Positions 26,100-40,822 of a stretch of 64,000 bases of DNA are shown here, in pieces. A program made the position numbers and the translations under genes. Source of the DNA: Sisyra terminalis (lineage: Eukaryota > Arthropoda > Insecta > Neuroptera > Sisyridae); contig OY292279.1 of assembly GCA_958496175.1 (NCBI GenBank), positions 1,984,001-2,048,000 on the forward strand. Reading direction: 5' to 3'. Below the pieces are notes generated by a model, which was not told where the DNA came from, searched no databases, and saw only the letters and a list, made by a program, of their open reading frames with translations. Positions within the stretch are counted from its first letter, which is position 1, and each line of letters starts with the position of its first letter.

Positions 26100-29000
26100 A
26101 GAAGCCACATTCGTCTCTCCCTCTTAGTGGGAAGTGTTCATCCCTTAAACTGCCTGTTCATCCCTAAAACGAGGTTTGTTTGGGGAAAAATTTGCACAGC
26201 ACGTACAGATGGACTTATACTTTCGATTGGCACCCTTAAACAATTTTTTTTTTATTTGACGATTTTCGAGAAAATCAACGATGGTTAACCCATGGTTTTT
26301 TTTGACGAAAAAACTTTTTGTTTCGAAATCGAAAAATATTATTATATCATCGTTCTAGACATTGTTGCGAACCCGAAACTGCCTTTGGTTCGAAAATCAT
26401 CCCTTATATAACGAAGGTACATGCAATTGTTGAAGAAGCCACATTCGTCTCTCCCTCTTAGTGGGAAGTGTTCATCCCTTAAACTGCCTGTTCATCCCTA
26501 AAACGAGGTTTGTTTGGGGAAAAATTTGCACAGCACGAACAGATGGACTTATACTTTCGATTGGCACCCTTAAAAATTTTTTTTTTTATTTGACGATTTT
26601 CGAGAAAATCAACGATGGTTAACCCATGGTTTTTTTTGACGAAAAAACTTTTTGTTTCGAAATCGAAAAATATTATTATATCATCGTTCTAGACATTGTT
26701 GCGAACCCGAAACTGCCTTTGGTTCGAAAATCATCCCTTATATAACGAAGGTACATGCAATTGTTGAAGAAGCCACATTCGTCTCTCCCTCTTAGTGGGA
26801 AGTGTTCATCCCTTAAACTGCCTGTTCATCCCTAAAACGAGGTTTGTTTGGGGAAAAATTTGCACAGCACGTACAGATGGACTTATACTTTCGATTGGCA
26901 CCCTTAAACAATTTTTTTTTTATTTGACGATTTTCGAGAAAATCAACGATGGTTAACCCATGGTTTTTTTTGACGAAAAAACTTTTTGTTTCGAAATCGA
27001 AAAATATTATTATATCATCGTTCTAGACATTGTTGCGAACCCGAAACTGCCTTTGGTTCGAAAATCATCCCTTATATAACGAAGGTACATGCAATTGTTG
27101 AAGAAGCCACATTCGTCTCTCCCTCTTAGTGGGAAGTGTTCATCCCTTAAACTGCCTGTTCATCCCTAAAACGAGGTTTGTTTGGGGAAAAATTTGCACA
27201 GCACGAACAGATGGACTTATACTTTCGATTGGCACCCTTAAAAATTTTTTTTTTTTATTTGACGATTTTCGAGAAAATCAACGATGGTTAACCCATGGTT
27301 TTTTTTGACGAAAAAACTTTTTGTTTCGAAATCGAAAAATATTATTATATCATCGTTCTAGACATTGTTGCGAACCCGAAACTGCCTTTGGTTCGAAAAT
27401 CATCCCTTATATAACGAAGGTACATGCAATTGTTGAAGAAGCCACATTCGTCTCTCCCTCTTAGTGGGAAGTGTTCATCCCTTAAACTGCCTGTTCATCC
27501 CTAAAACGAGGTTTGTTTGGGGAAAAATTTGCACAGCACGTACAGATGGACTTATACTTTCGATTGGCACCCTTAAACAATTTTTTTTTTATTTGACGAT
27601 TTTCGAGAAAATCAACGATGGTTAACCCATGGTTTTTTTTGACGAAAAAACTTTTTGTTTCGAAATCGAAAAATATTATTATATCATCGTTCTAGACATT
27701 GTTGCGAACCCGAAACTGCCTTTGGTTCGAAAATCATCCCTTATATAACGAAGGTACATGCAATTGTTGAAGAAGCCACATTCGTCTCTCCCTCTTAGTG
27801 GGAAGTGTTCATCCCTTAAACTGCCTGTTCATCCCTAAAACGAGGTTTGTTTGGGGAAAAATTTGCACAGCACGAACAGATGGACTTATACTTTCGATTG
27901 GCACCCTTAAAAATTTTTTTTTTTTATTTGACGATTTTCGAGAAAATCAACGATGGTTAACCCATGGTTTTTTTTGACGAAAAAACTTTTTGTTTCGAAA
28001 TCGAAAAATATTATTATATCATCGTTCTAGACATTGTTGCGAACCCGAAACTGCCTTTGGTTCGAAAATCATCCCTTATATAACGAAGGTACATGCAATT
28101 GTTGAAGAAGCCACATTCGTCTCTCCCTCTTAGTGGGAAGTGTTCATCCCTTAAACTGCCTGTTCATCCCTAAAACGAGGTTTGTTTGGGGAAAAATTTG
28201 CACAGCACGTACAGATGGACTTATACTTTCGATTGGCACCCTTAAAAATTTTTTTTTTTTATTTGACGATTTTCGAGAAAATCAACGATGGTTAACCCAT
28301 GGTTTTTTTTGACGAAAAAACTTTTTGTTTCGAAATCGAAAAATATTATTATATCATCGTTCTAGACATTGTTGCGAACCCGAAACTGCCTTTGGTTCGA
28401 AAATCATCCCTTATATAACGAAGGTACATGCAATTGTTGAAGAAGCCACATTCGTCTCTCCCTCTTAGTGGGAAGTGTTCATCCCTTAAACTGCCTGTTC
28501 ATCCCTAAAACGAGGTTTGTTTGGGGAAAAATTTGCACAGCACGTACAGATGGACTTATACTTTCGATTGGCACCCTTAAAAATTTTTTTTTTTTATTTG
28601 ACGATTTTCGAGAAAATCAACGATGGTTAACCCATGGTTTTTTTTGACGAAAAAACTTTTTGTTTCGAAATCGAAAAATATTATTATATCATCGTTCTAG
28701 ACATTGTTGCGAACCCGAAACTGCCTTTGGTTCGAAAATCATCCCTTATATAACGAAGGTACATGCAATTGTTGAAGAAGCCACATTCGTCTCTCCCTCT
28801 TAGTGGGAAGTGTTCATCCCTTAAACTGCCTGTTCATCCCTAAAACGAGGTTTGTTTGGGGAAAAATTTGCACAGCACGTACAGATGGACTTATACTTTC
28901 GATTGGCACCCTTAAACAATTTTTTTTTTTATTTGACGATTTTCGAGAAAATCAACGATGGTTAACCCATGGTTTTTTTTGACGAAAAAACTTTTTGTTT

Positions 29001-30449
29001 CGAAATCGAAAAATATTATTATATCATCGTTCTAGACATTGTTGCGAACCCGAAACTGCCTTTGGTTCGAAAATCATCCCTTATATAACGAAGGTACATG
29101 CAATTGTTGAAGAAGCCACATTCGTCTCTCCCTCTTAGTGGGAAGTGTTCATCCCTTAAACTGCCTGTTCATCCCTAAAACGAGGTTTGTTTGGGGAAAA
29201 ATTTGCACAGCACGTACAGATGGACTTATACTTTCGATTGGCACCCTTAAACAATTTTTTTTTTATTTGACGATTTTCGAGAAAATCAACGATGGTTAAC
29301 CCATGGTTTTTTTTGACGAAAAAACTTTTTGTTTCGAAATCGAAAAATATTATTATATCATCGTTCTAGACATTGTTGCGAACCCGAAACTGCCTTTGGT
29401 TCGAAAATCATCCCTTATATAACGAAGGTACATGCAATTGTTGAAGAAGCCACATTCGTCTCTCCCTCTTAGTGGGAAGTGTTCATCCCTTAAACTGCCT
29501 GTTCATCCCTAAAACGAGGTTTGTTTGGGGAAAAATTTGCACAGCACGTACAGATGGACTTATACTTTCGATTGGCACCCTTAAAAATTTTTTTTTTTTA
29601 TTTGACGATTTTCGAGAAAATCAACGATGGTTAACCCATGGTTTTTTTTGACGAAAAAACTTTTTGTTTCGAAATCGAAAAATATTATTATATCATCGTT
29701 CTAGACATTGTTGCGAACCCGAAACTGCCTTTGGTTCGAAAATCATCCCTTATATAACGAAGGTACATGCAATTGTTGAAGAAGCCACATTCGTCTCTCC
29801 CTCTTAGTGGGAAGTGTTCATCCCTTAAACTGCCTGTTCATCCCTAAAACGAGGTTTGTTTGGGGAAAAATTTGCACAGCACGAACAGATGGACTTATAC
29901 TTTCGATTGGCACCCTTAAAAATTTTTTTTTTTATTTGACGATTTTCGAGAAAATCAACGATGGTTAACCCATGGTTTTTTTTGACGAAAAAACTTTTTG
30001 TTTCGAAATCGAAAAATATTATTATATCATCGTTCTAGACATTGTTGCGAACCCGAAACTGCCTTTGGTTCGAAAATCATCCCTTATATAACGAAGGTAC
30101 ATGCAATTGTTGAAGAAGCCACATTCGTCTCTCCCTCTTAGTGGGAAGTGTTCATCCCTTAAACTGCCTGTTCATCCCTAAAACGAGGTTTGTTTGGGGA
30201 AAAATTTGCACAGCACGTACAGATGGACTTATACTTTCGATTGGCACCCTTAAACAATTTTTCTTTTTTATTTGACGATTTTCGAGAAAATCAACGATGG
30301 TTAACCCATGGTTTTTTTTGACGAAAAAACTTTTTGTTTCGAAATCGAAAAATATTATTATATCATCGTTCTAGACATTGTTGCGAACCCGAAACTGCCT
30401 TTGGTTCGAAAATCATCCCTTATATAACGAAGGTACATGCAATTGTTGA
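26100..30449 (+). repeat. Mixed segment with a C10/K12-GAAC dimer
   Basis: Thirteen monomers start at 26100, 26434, 26768, 27102, 27437, 27771, 28106, 28441, 28776, 29111, 29445, 29780 and 30114. From 26768 to 28105, C10 GTAC and K12 GAAC monomers alternate twice, a 669 bp dimer. The monomer at 30114 carries the interrupted T5-C-T6 tract (C at 30263). This is the only copy of that allele outside the 16-monomer blocks and may be a relic of the same lineage. Confidence 0.88.
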
Positions 30450-31454
30450 AGAAGCCACATTCGTCTCTCCCTCTTAGTGGGAAGTGTTCATCCCTTAAAC
30501 TGCCTGTTCATCCCTAAAACGAGGTTTGTTTGGGGAAAAATTTGCACAGCACGTACAGATGGACTTATACTTTCGACTGGCACCCTTAAAAATTTTTTTT
30601 TTTTATTTGACGATTTTCGAGAAAATCAACGATGGTTAACCCATGGTTTTTTTTGACGAAAAAACTTTTTGTTTCGAAATCGAAAAATATTATTATATCA
30701 TCGTTCTAGACATTGTTGCGAACCCGAAACTGCCTTTGGTTCGAAAATCATCCCTTATATAACGAAGGTACATGCAATTGTTGAAGAAGCCACATTCGTC
30801 TCTCCCTCTTAGTGGGAAGTGTTCATCCCTTAAACTGCCTGTTCATCCCTAAAACGAGGTTTGTTTGGGGAAAAATTTGCACAGCACGTACAGATGGACT
30901 TATACTTTCGATTGGCACCCTTAAAAATTTTTTTTTTTTATTTGACGATTTTCGAGAAAATCAACGATGGATAACCCATGGTTTTTTTTGACGAAAAAAC
31001 TTTTTGTTTCGAAATCGAAAAATATTATTATATCATCGTTCTAGACATTGTTGCGTACCCGAAACTGCCTTTGGTTCGAAAATCATCCCTTATATAACGA
31101 AGGTACATGCAATTGTTGAAGAAGCCACATTCGTCTCTCCCTCTTAGTGGGAAGTGTTCATCCCTTAAACTGCCTGTTCATCCCTAAAACGAGGTTTGTT
31201 TGGGGAAAAATTTGCACAGCACGTACAGATGGACTTATACTTTCGACTGGCACCCTTAAAAATTTTTTTTTTTTATTTGACGATTTTCGAGAAAATCAAC
31301 GATGGTTAACCCATGGTTTTTTTTGACGAAAAAACTTTTTGTTTCGAAATCGAAAAATATTATTATATCATCGTTCTAGACATTGTTGCGAACCCGAAAC
31401 TGCCTTTGGTTCGAAAATCATCCCTTATATAACGAAGGTACATGCAATTGTTGA
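30450..31454 (+). repeat. Trio with site-128 C marker, 670 bp spacing
   Basis: Monomers at 30450 and 31120 share the rare substitution GATTGG to GACTGG (C at 30577 and 31247), exactly 670 bp apart. The monomer between them (30785) lacks it. It has its own private changes instead: GGTTAACC to GGATAACC (A at 30971, destroying GTTAAC), and GTACCC at site 272 together with TTATAT at 307. The pattern fits a dimer duplication or a two-monomer conversion tract. Confidence 0.88.
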
Positions 31455-34400
31455 AGAAGCCACATTCGTCTCTCCCTCTTAGTGGGAAGTGTTCATCCCT
31501 TAAACTGCCTGTTCATCCCTAAAACGAGGTTTGTTTGGGGAAAAATTTGCACAGCACGAACAGATGGACTTATACTTTCGATTGGCACCCTTAAAAATTT
31601 TTTTTTTTATTTGACGATTTTCGAGAAAATCAACGATGGTTAACCCATGGTTTTTTTTGATGAAAAAACTTTTTGTTTCGAAATCGAAAAATATTATTAT
31701 ATCATCGTTCTAGACATTGTTGCGAACCCGAAACTGCCTTTGGTTCGAAAATCATCCCTTATATAACGAAGGTACATGCAATTGTTGAAGAAGCCACATT
31801 CGTCTCTCCCTCTTAGTGGGAAGTGTTCATCCCTTAAACTGCCTGTTCATCCCTAAAACGAGGTTTGTTTGGGGAAAAATTTGCACAGCACGTACAGATG
31901 GACTTATACTTTCGATTGGCACCCTTAAAAATTTTTTTTTTTTATTTGACGATTTTCGAGAAAATCAACGATGGTTAACCCATGGTTTTTTTTGACGAAA
32001 AAACTTTTTGTTTCGAAATCGAAAAATATTATTATATCATCGTTCTAGACATTGTTGCGAACCCGAAACTGCCTTTGGTTCGAAAATCATCCCTTATATA
32101 ACGAAGGTACATGCAATTGTTGAAGAAGCCACATTCGTCTCTCCCTCTTAGTGGGAAGTGTTCATCCCTTAAACTGCCTGTTCATCCCTAAAACGAGGTT
32201 TGTTTGGGGAAAAATTTGCACAGCACGTACAGATGGACTTATACTTTCGATTGGCACCCTTAAACAATTTTTTTTTTTATTTGACGATTTTCGAGAAAAT
32301 CAACGATGGTTAACCCATGGTTTTTTTTGACGAAAAAACTTTTTGTTTCGAAATCGAAAAATATTATTATATCATCGTTCTAGACATTGTTGCGAACCCG
32401 AAACTGCCTTTGGTTCGAAAATCATCCCTTATATAACGAAGGTACATGCAATTGTTGAAGAAGCCACATTCGTCTCTCCCTCTTAGTGGGAAGTGTTCAT
32501 CCCTTAAACTGCCTGTTCATCCCTAAAACGAGGTTTGTTTGGGGAAAAATTTGCACAGCACGTACAGATGGACTTATACTTTCGATTGGCACCCTTAAAA
32601 ATTTTTTTTTTTTATTTGACGATTTTCGAGAAAATCAACGATGGTTAACCCATGGTTTTTTTTGACGAAAAAACTTTTTGTTTCGAAATCGAAAAATATT
32701 ATTATATCATCGTTCTAGACATTGTTGCGAACCCGAAACTGCCTTTGGTTCGAAAATCATCCCTTATATAACGAAGGTACATGCAATTGTTGAAGAAGCC
32801 ACATTCGTCTCTCCCTCTTAGTGGGAAGTGTTCATCCCTTAAACTGCCTGTTCATCCCTAAAACGAGGTATGTTTGGGGAAAAATTTGCACAGCACGAAC
32901 AGATGGACTTATACTTTCGATTGGCACCCTTAAAAATTTTTTTTTTTATTTGACGATTTTCGAGAAAATCAACGATGGTTAACCCATGGTTTTTTTTGAC
33001 GAAAAAACTTTTTGTTTCGAAATCGAAAAATATTATTATATCATCGTTCTAGACATTGTTGCGTACCCGAAACTGCCTTTGGTTCGAAAATCATCCCTAA
33101 TATAACGAAGGTACATGCAATTGTTGAAGAAGCCACATTCGTCTCTCCCTCTTAGTGGGAAGTGTTCATCCCTTAAACTGCCTGTTCATCCCTAAAACGA
33201 GGTTTGTTTGGGGAAAAATTTGCACAGCACGAACAGATGGACTTATACTTTCGATTGGCACCCTTAAAAATTTTTTTTTTTATTTGACGATTTTCGAGAA
33301 AATCAACGATGGTTAACCCATGGTTTTTTTTGACGAAAAAACTTTTTGTTTCGAAATCGAAAAATATTATTATATCATCGTTCTAGACATTGTTGCGTAC
33401 CCGAAACTGCCTTTGGTTCGAAAATCATCCCTAATATAACGAAGGTACATGCAATTGTTGAAGAAGCCACATTCGTCTCTCCCTCTTAGTGGGAAGTGTT
33501 CATCCCTTAAACTGCCTGTTCATCCCTAAAACGAGGTTTGTTTGGGGAAAAATTTGCACAGCACGTACAGATGGACTTATACTTTCGATTGGCACCCTTA
33601 AACAATTTTTTTTTTTATTTGACGATTTTCGAGAAAATCAACGATGGTTAACCCATGGTTTTTTTTGACGAAAAAACTTTTTGTTTCGAAATCGAAAAAT
33701 ATTATTATATCATCGTTCTAGACATTGTTGCGTACCCGAAACTGCCTTTGGTTCGAAAATCATCCCTAATATAACGAAGGTACATGCAATTGTTGAAGAA
33801 GCCACATTCGTCTCTCCCTCTTAGTGGGAAGTGTTCATCCCTTAAACTGCCTGTTCATCCCTAAAACGAGGTTTGTTTGGGGAAAAATTTGCACAGCACG
33901 TACAGATGGACTTATACTTTCGATTGGCACCCTTAAACAATTTTTTTTTTATTTGACGATTTTCGAGAAAATCAACGATGGTTAACCCATGGTTTTTTTT
34001 GACGAAAAAACTTTTTGTTTCGAAATCGAAAAATATTATTATATCATCGTTCTAGACATTGTTGCGAACCCGAAACTGCCTTTGGTTCGAAAATCATCCC
34101 TTATATAACGAAGGTACATGCAATTGTTGAAGAAGCCACATTCGTCTCTCCCTCTTAGTGGGAAGTGTTCATCCCTTAAACTGCCTGTTCATCCCTAAAA
34201 CGAGGTTTGTTTGGGGAAAAATTTGCACAGCACGTACAGATGGACTTATACTTTCGATTGGCACCCTTAAACAATTTTTTTTTTTATTTGACGATTTTCG
34301 AGAAAATCAACGATGGTTAACCCATGGTTTTTTTTGACGAAAAAACTTTTTGTTTCGAAATCGAAAAATATTATTATATCATCGTTCTAGACATTGTTGC

Positions 34401-37400
34401 GAACCCGAAACTGCCTTTGGTTCGAAAATCATCCCTTATATAACGAAGGTACATGCAATTGTTGAAGAAGCCACATTCGTCTCTCCCTCTTAGTGGGAAG
34501 TGTTCATCCCTTAAACTGCCTGTTCATCCCTAAAACGAGGTTTGTTTGGGGAAAAATTTGCACAGCACGAACAGATGGACTTATACTTTCGATTGGCACC
34601 CTTAAAAATTTTTTTTTTTATTTGACGATTTTCGAGAAAATCAACGATGGTTAACCCATGGTTTTTTTTGACGAAAAAACTTTTTGTTTCGAAATCGAAA
34701 AATATTATTATATCATCGTTCTAGACATTGTTGCGAACCCGAAACTGCCTTTGGTTCGAAAATCATCCCTTATATAACGAAGGTACATGCAATTGTTGAA
34801 GAAGCCACATTCGTCTCTCCCTCTTAGTGGGAAGTGTTCATCCCTTAAACTGCCTGTTCATCCCTAAAACGAGGTTTGTTTGGGGAAAAATTTGCACAGC
34901 ACGTACAGATGGACTTATACTTTCGATTGGCACCCTTAAACAATTTTTTTTTTTATTTGACGATTTTCGAGAAAATCAACGATGGTTAACCCATGGTTTT
35001 TTTTGACGAAAAAACTTTTTGTTTCGAAATCGAAAAATATTATTATATCATCGTTCTAGACATTGTTGCGAACCCGAAACTGCCTTTGGTTCGAAAATCA
35101 TCCCTTATATAACGAAGGTACATGCAATTGTTGAAGAAGCCACATTCGTCTCTCCCTCTTAGTGGGAAGTGTTCATCCCTTAAACTGCCTGTTCATCCCT
35201 AAAACGAGGTTTGTTTGGGGAAAAATTTGCACAGCACGTACAGATGGACTTATACTTTCGATTGGCACCCTTAAACAATTTTTTTTTTTATTTGACGATT
35301 TTCGAGAAAATCAACGATGGTTAACCCATGGTTTTTTTTGACGAAAAAACTTTTTGTTTCGAAATCGAAAAATATTATTATATCATCGTTCTAGACATTG
35401 TTGCGAACCCGAAACTGCCTTTGGTTCGAAAATCATCCCTTATATAACGAAGGTACATGCAATTGTTGAAGAAGCCACATTCGTCTCTCCCTCTTAGTGG
35501 GAAGTGTTCATCCCTTAAACTGCCTGTTCATCCCTAAAACGAGGTTTGTTTGGGGAAAAATTTGCACAGCACGAACAGATGGACTTATACTTTCGATTGG
35601 CACCCTTAAAAATTTTTTTTTTTATTTGACGATTTTCGAGAAAATCAACGATGGTTAACCCATGGTTTTTTTTGACGAAAAAACTTTTTGTTTCGAAATC
35701 GAAAAATATTATTATATCATCGTTCTAGACATTGTTGCGAACCCGAAACTGCCTTTGGTTCGAAAATCATCCCTTATATAACGAAGGTACATGCAATTGT
35801 TGAAGAAGCCACATTCGTCTCTCCCTCTTAGTGGGAAGTGTTCATCCCTTAAACTGCCTGTTCATCCCTAAAACGAGGTTTGTTTGGGGAAAAATTTGCA
35901 CAGCACGTACAGATGGACTTATACTTTCGATTGGCACCCTTAAAAATTTTTTTTTTTTATTTGACGATTTTCGAGAAAATCAACGATGGTTAACCCATGG
36001 TTTTTTTTGACGAAAAAACTTTTTGTTTCGAAATCGAAAAATATTATTATATCATCGTTCTAGACATTGTTGCGAACCCGAAACTGCCTTTGGTTCGAAA
36101 ATCATCCCTTATATAACGAAGGTACATGCAATTGTTGAAGAAGCCACATTCGTCTCTCCCTCTTAGTGGGAAGTGTTCATCCCTTAAACTGCCTGTTCAT
36201 CCCTAAAACGAGGTTTGTTTGGGGAAAAATTTGCACAGCACGAACAGATGGACTTATACTTTCGATTGGCACCCTTAAAAATTTTTTTTTTTATTTGACG
36301 ATTTTCGAGAAAATCAACGATGGTTAACCCATGGTTTTTTTTGACGAAAAAACTTTTTGTTTCGAAATCGAAAAATATTATTATATCATCGTTCTAGACA
36401 TTGTTGCGTACCCGAAACTGCCTTTGGTTCGAAAATCATCCCTAATATAACGAAGGTACATGCAATTGTTGAAGAAGCCACATTCGTCTCTCCCTCTTAG
36501 TGGGAAGTGTTCATCCCTTAAACTGCCTGTTCATCCCTAAAACGAGGTTTGTTTGGGGAAAAATTTGCACAGCACGAACAGATGGACTTATACTTTCGAT
36601 TGGCACCCTTAAAAATTTTTTTTTTTATTTGACGATTTTCGAGAAAATCAACGATGGTTAACCCATGGTTTTTTTTGACGAAAAAACTTTTTGTTTCGAA
36701 ATCGAAAAATATTATTATATCATCGTTCTAGACATTGTTGCGTACCCGAAACTGCCTTTGGTTCGAAAATCATCCCTAATATAACGAAGGTACATGCAAT
36801 TGTTGAAGAAGCCACATTCGTCTCTCCCTCTTAGTGGGAAGTGTTCATCCCTTAAACTGCCTGTTCATCCCTAAAACGAGGTTTGTTTGGGGAAAAATTT
36901 GCACAGCACGTACAGATGGACTTATACTTTCGATTGGCACCCTTAAAAATTTTTTTTTTTTATTTGACGATTTTCGAGAAAATCAACGATGGTTAACCCA
37001 TGGTTTTTTTTGACGAAAAAACTTTTTGTTTCGAAATCGAAAAATATTATTATATCATCGTTCTAGACATTGTTGCGAACCCGAAACTGCCTTTGGTTCG
37101 AAAATCATCCCTTATATAACGAAGGTACATGCAATTGTTGAAGAAGCCACATTCGTCTCTCCCTCTTAGTGGGAAGTGTTCATCCCTTAAACTGCCTGTT
37201 CATCCCTAAAACGAGGTTTGTTTGGGGAAAAATTTGCACAGCACGAACAGATGGACTTATACTTTCGATTGGCACCCTTAAAAATTTTTTTTTTTATTTG
37301 ACGATTTTCGAGAAAATCAACGATGGTTAACCCATGGTTTTTTTTGACGAAAAAACTTTTTGTTTCGAAATCGAAAAATATTATTATATCATCGTTCTAG

Positions 37401-38814
37401 ACATTGTTGCGTACCCGAAACTGCCTTTGGTTCGAAAATCATCCCTAATATAACGAAGGTACATGCAATTGTTGAAGAAGCCACATTCGTCTCTCCCTCT
37501 TAGTGGGAAGTGTTCATCCCTTAAACTGCCTGTTCATCCCTAAAACGAGGTTTGTTTGGGGAAAAATTTGCACAGCACGAACAGATGGACTTATACTTTC
37601 GATTGGCACCCTTAAAAATTTTTTTTTTTATTTGACGATTTTCGAGAAAATCAACGATGGTTAACCCATGGTTTTTTTTGACGAAAAAACTTTTTGTTTC
37701 GAAATCGAAAAATATTATTATATCATCGTTCTAGACATTGTTGCGAACCCGAAACTGCCTTTGGTTCGAAAATCATCCCTTATATAACGAAGGTACATGC
37801 AATTGTTGAAGAAGCCACATTCGTCTCTCCCTCTTAGTGGGAAGTGTTCATCCCTTAAACTGCCTGTTCATCCCTAAAACGAGGTTTGTTTGGGGAAAAA
37901 TTTGCACAGCACGTACAGATGGACTTATACTTTCGATTGGCACCCTTAAACAATTTTTTTTTTTATTTGACGATTTTCGAGAAAATCAACGATGGTTAAC
38001 CCATGGTTTTTTTTGACGAAAAAACTTTTTGTTTCGAAATCGAAAAATATTATTATATCATCGTTCTAGACATTGTTGCGAACCCGAAACTGCCTTTGGT
38101 TCGAAAATCATCCCTTATATAACGAAGGTACATGCAATTGTTGAAGAAGCCACATTCGTCTCTCCCTCTTAGTGGGAAGTGTTCATCCCTTAAACTGCCT
38201 GTTCATCCCTAAAACGAGGTTTGTTTGGGGAAAAATTTGCACAGCACGTACAGATGGACTTATACTTTCGATTGGCACCCTTAAAAATTTTTTTTTTTTA
38301 TTTGACGATTTTCGAGAAAATCAACGATGGTTAACCCATGGTTTTTTTTGACGAAAAAACTTTTTGTTTCGAAATCGAAAAATATTATTATATCATCGTT
38401 CTAGACATTGTTGCGAACCCGAAACTGCCTTTGGTTCGAAAATCATCCCTTATATAACGAAGGTACATGCAATTGTTGAAGAAGCCACATTCGTCTCTCC
38501 CTCTTAGTGGGAAGTGTTCATCCCTTAAACTGCCTGTTCATCCCTAAAACGAGGTTTGTTTGGGGAAAAATTTGCACAGCACGTACAGATGGACTTATAC
38601 TTTCGATTGGCACCCTTAAAAATTTTTTTTTTTTATTTGACGATTTTCGAGAAAATCAACGATGGTTAACCCATGGTTTTTTTTGACGAAAAAACTTTTT
38701 GTTTCGAAATCGAAAAATATTATTATATCATCGTTCTAGACATTGTTGCGAACCCGAAACTGCCTTTGGTTCGAAAATCATCCCTTATATAACGAAGGTA
38801 CATGCAATTGTTGA
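31455..38814 (+). repeat. Mixed segment, first runs of the TAATAT haplotype
   Basis: Twenty-two monomers. The GAAC/K11/GTACCC/TAATAT haplotype occurs at 32794, 33128, 36139, 36473 and 37142. The monomer at 33462 is a chimera (GTAC and C11 on the left, GTACCC/TAATAT on the right). GAAC/K11 copies with GAACCC/TTATAT are at 31455, 34466, 35470 and 37476. Private bases are T at 31661 (GACGAA to GATGAA) and A at 32870 (GAGGTTTG to GAGGTATG). The remainder are ordinary K12, C11 and C10 GTAC copies. Confidence 0.88.
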
Positions 38815-40822
38815 AGAAGCCACATTCGTCTCTCCCTCTTAGTGGGAAGTGTTCATCCCTTAAACTGCCTGTTCATCCCTAAAACGAGGATTGTTTGGGG
38901 AAAAATTTGCACAGCACGTACAGATGGACTTATACTTTCGATTGGCACCCTTAAACAATTTTTTTTTTTATTTGACGATTTTCGAGAAAATCAACGATGG
39001 TTAACCCATGGTTTTTTTTGACGAAAAAACTTTTTGTTTCGAAATCGAAAAATATTATTATATCATCGTTCTAGACATTGTTGCGAACCCGAAACTGCCT
39101 TTGGTTCGAAAATCATCCCTTATATAACGAAGGTACATGCAATTGTTGAAGAAGCCACATTCGTCTCTCCCTCTTAGTGGGAAGTGTTCATCCCTTAAAC
39201 TGCCTGTTCATCCCTAAAACGAGGTTTGTTTGGGGAAAAATTTGCACAGCACGTACAGATGGACTTATACTTTCGATTGGCACCCTTAAAAATTTTTTTT
39301 TTTTATTTGACGATTTTCGAGAAAATCAACGATGGTTAACCCATGGTTTTTTTTGACGAAAAAACTTTTTGTTTCGAAATCGAAAAATATTATTATATCA
39401 TCGTTCTAGACATTGTTGCGAACCCGAAACTGCCTTTGGTTCGAAAATCATCCCTTATATAACGAAGGTACATGCAATTGTTGAAGAAGCCACATTCGTC
39501 TCTCCCTCTTAGTGGGAAGTGTTCATCCCTTAAACTGCCTGTTCATCCCTAAAACGAGGATTGTTTGGGGAAAAATTTGCACAGCACGTACAGATGGACT
39601 TATACTTTCGATTGGCACCCTTAAACAATTTTTTTTTTTATTTGACGATTTTCGAGAAAATCAACGATGGTTAACCCATGGTTTTTTTTGACGAAAAAAC
39701 TTTTTGTTTCGAAATCGAAAAATATTATTATATCATCGTTCTAGACATTGTTGCGAACCCGAAACTGCCTTTGGTTCGAAAATCATCCCTTATATAACGA
39801 AGGTACATGCAATTGTTGAAGAAGCCACATTCGTCTCTCCCTCTTAGTGGGAAGTGTTCATCCCTTAAACTGCCTGTTCATCCCTAAAACGAGGTTTGTT
39901 TGGGGAAAAATTTGCACAGCACGTACAGATGGACTTATACTTTCGATTGGCACCCTTAAAAATTTTTTTTTTTTATTTGACGATTTTCGAGAAAATCAAC
40001 GATGGTTAACCCATGGTTTTTTTTGACGAAAAAACTTTTTGTTTCGAAATCGAAAAATATTATTATATCATCGTTCTAGACATTGTTGCGAACCCGAAAC
40101 TGCCTTTGGTTCGAAAATCATCCCTTATATAACGAAGGTACATGCAATTGTTGAAGAAGCCACATTCGTCTCTCCCTCTTAGTGGGAAGTGTTCATCCCT
40201 TAAACTGCCTGTTCATCCCTAAAACGAGGTTTGTTTGGGGAAAAATTTGCACAGCACGAACAGATGGACTTATACTTTCGATTGGCACCCTTAAAAATTT
40301 TTTTTTTTATTTGACGATTTTCGAGAAAATCAACGATGGTTAACCCATGGTTTTTTTTGACGAAAAAACTTTTTGTTTCGAAATCGAAAAATATTATTAT
40401 ATCATCGTTCTAGACATTGTTGCGTACCCGAAACTGCCTTTGGTTCGAAAATCATCCCTAATATAACGAAGGTACATGCAATTGTTGAAGAAGCCACATT
40501 CGTCTCTCCCTCTTAGTGGGAAGTGTTCATCCCTTAAACTGCCTGTTCATCCCTAAAACGAGGTTTGTTTGGGGAAAAATTTGCACAGCACGAACAGATG
40601 GACTTATACTTTCGATTGGCACCCTTAAAAATTTTTTTTTTTATTTGACGATTTTCGAGAAAATCAACGATGGTTAACCCATGGTTTTTTTTGACGAAAA
40701 AACTTTTTGTTTCGAAATCGAAAAATATTATTATATCATCGTTCTAGACATTGTTGCGAACCCGAAACTGCCTTTGGTTCGAAAATCATCCCTTATATAA
40801 CGAAGGTACATGCAATTGTTGA
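38815..40822 (+). repeat. 6-monomer higher-order block, copy 1 (2008 bp)
   Basis: Order: C11 with A at site 76, K12, C11 with A76, K12, GAAC/K11/GTACCC/TAATAT, GAAC/K11/GAACCC/TTATAT. The A76 change (GAGGATTG) is at 38890 and 39560. The next six monomers follow the same plan with exactly 2008 bp offset, so this is a second segmental duplication with a different period from the 16-monomer one. Confidence 0.87.
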
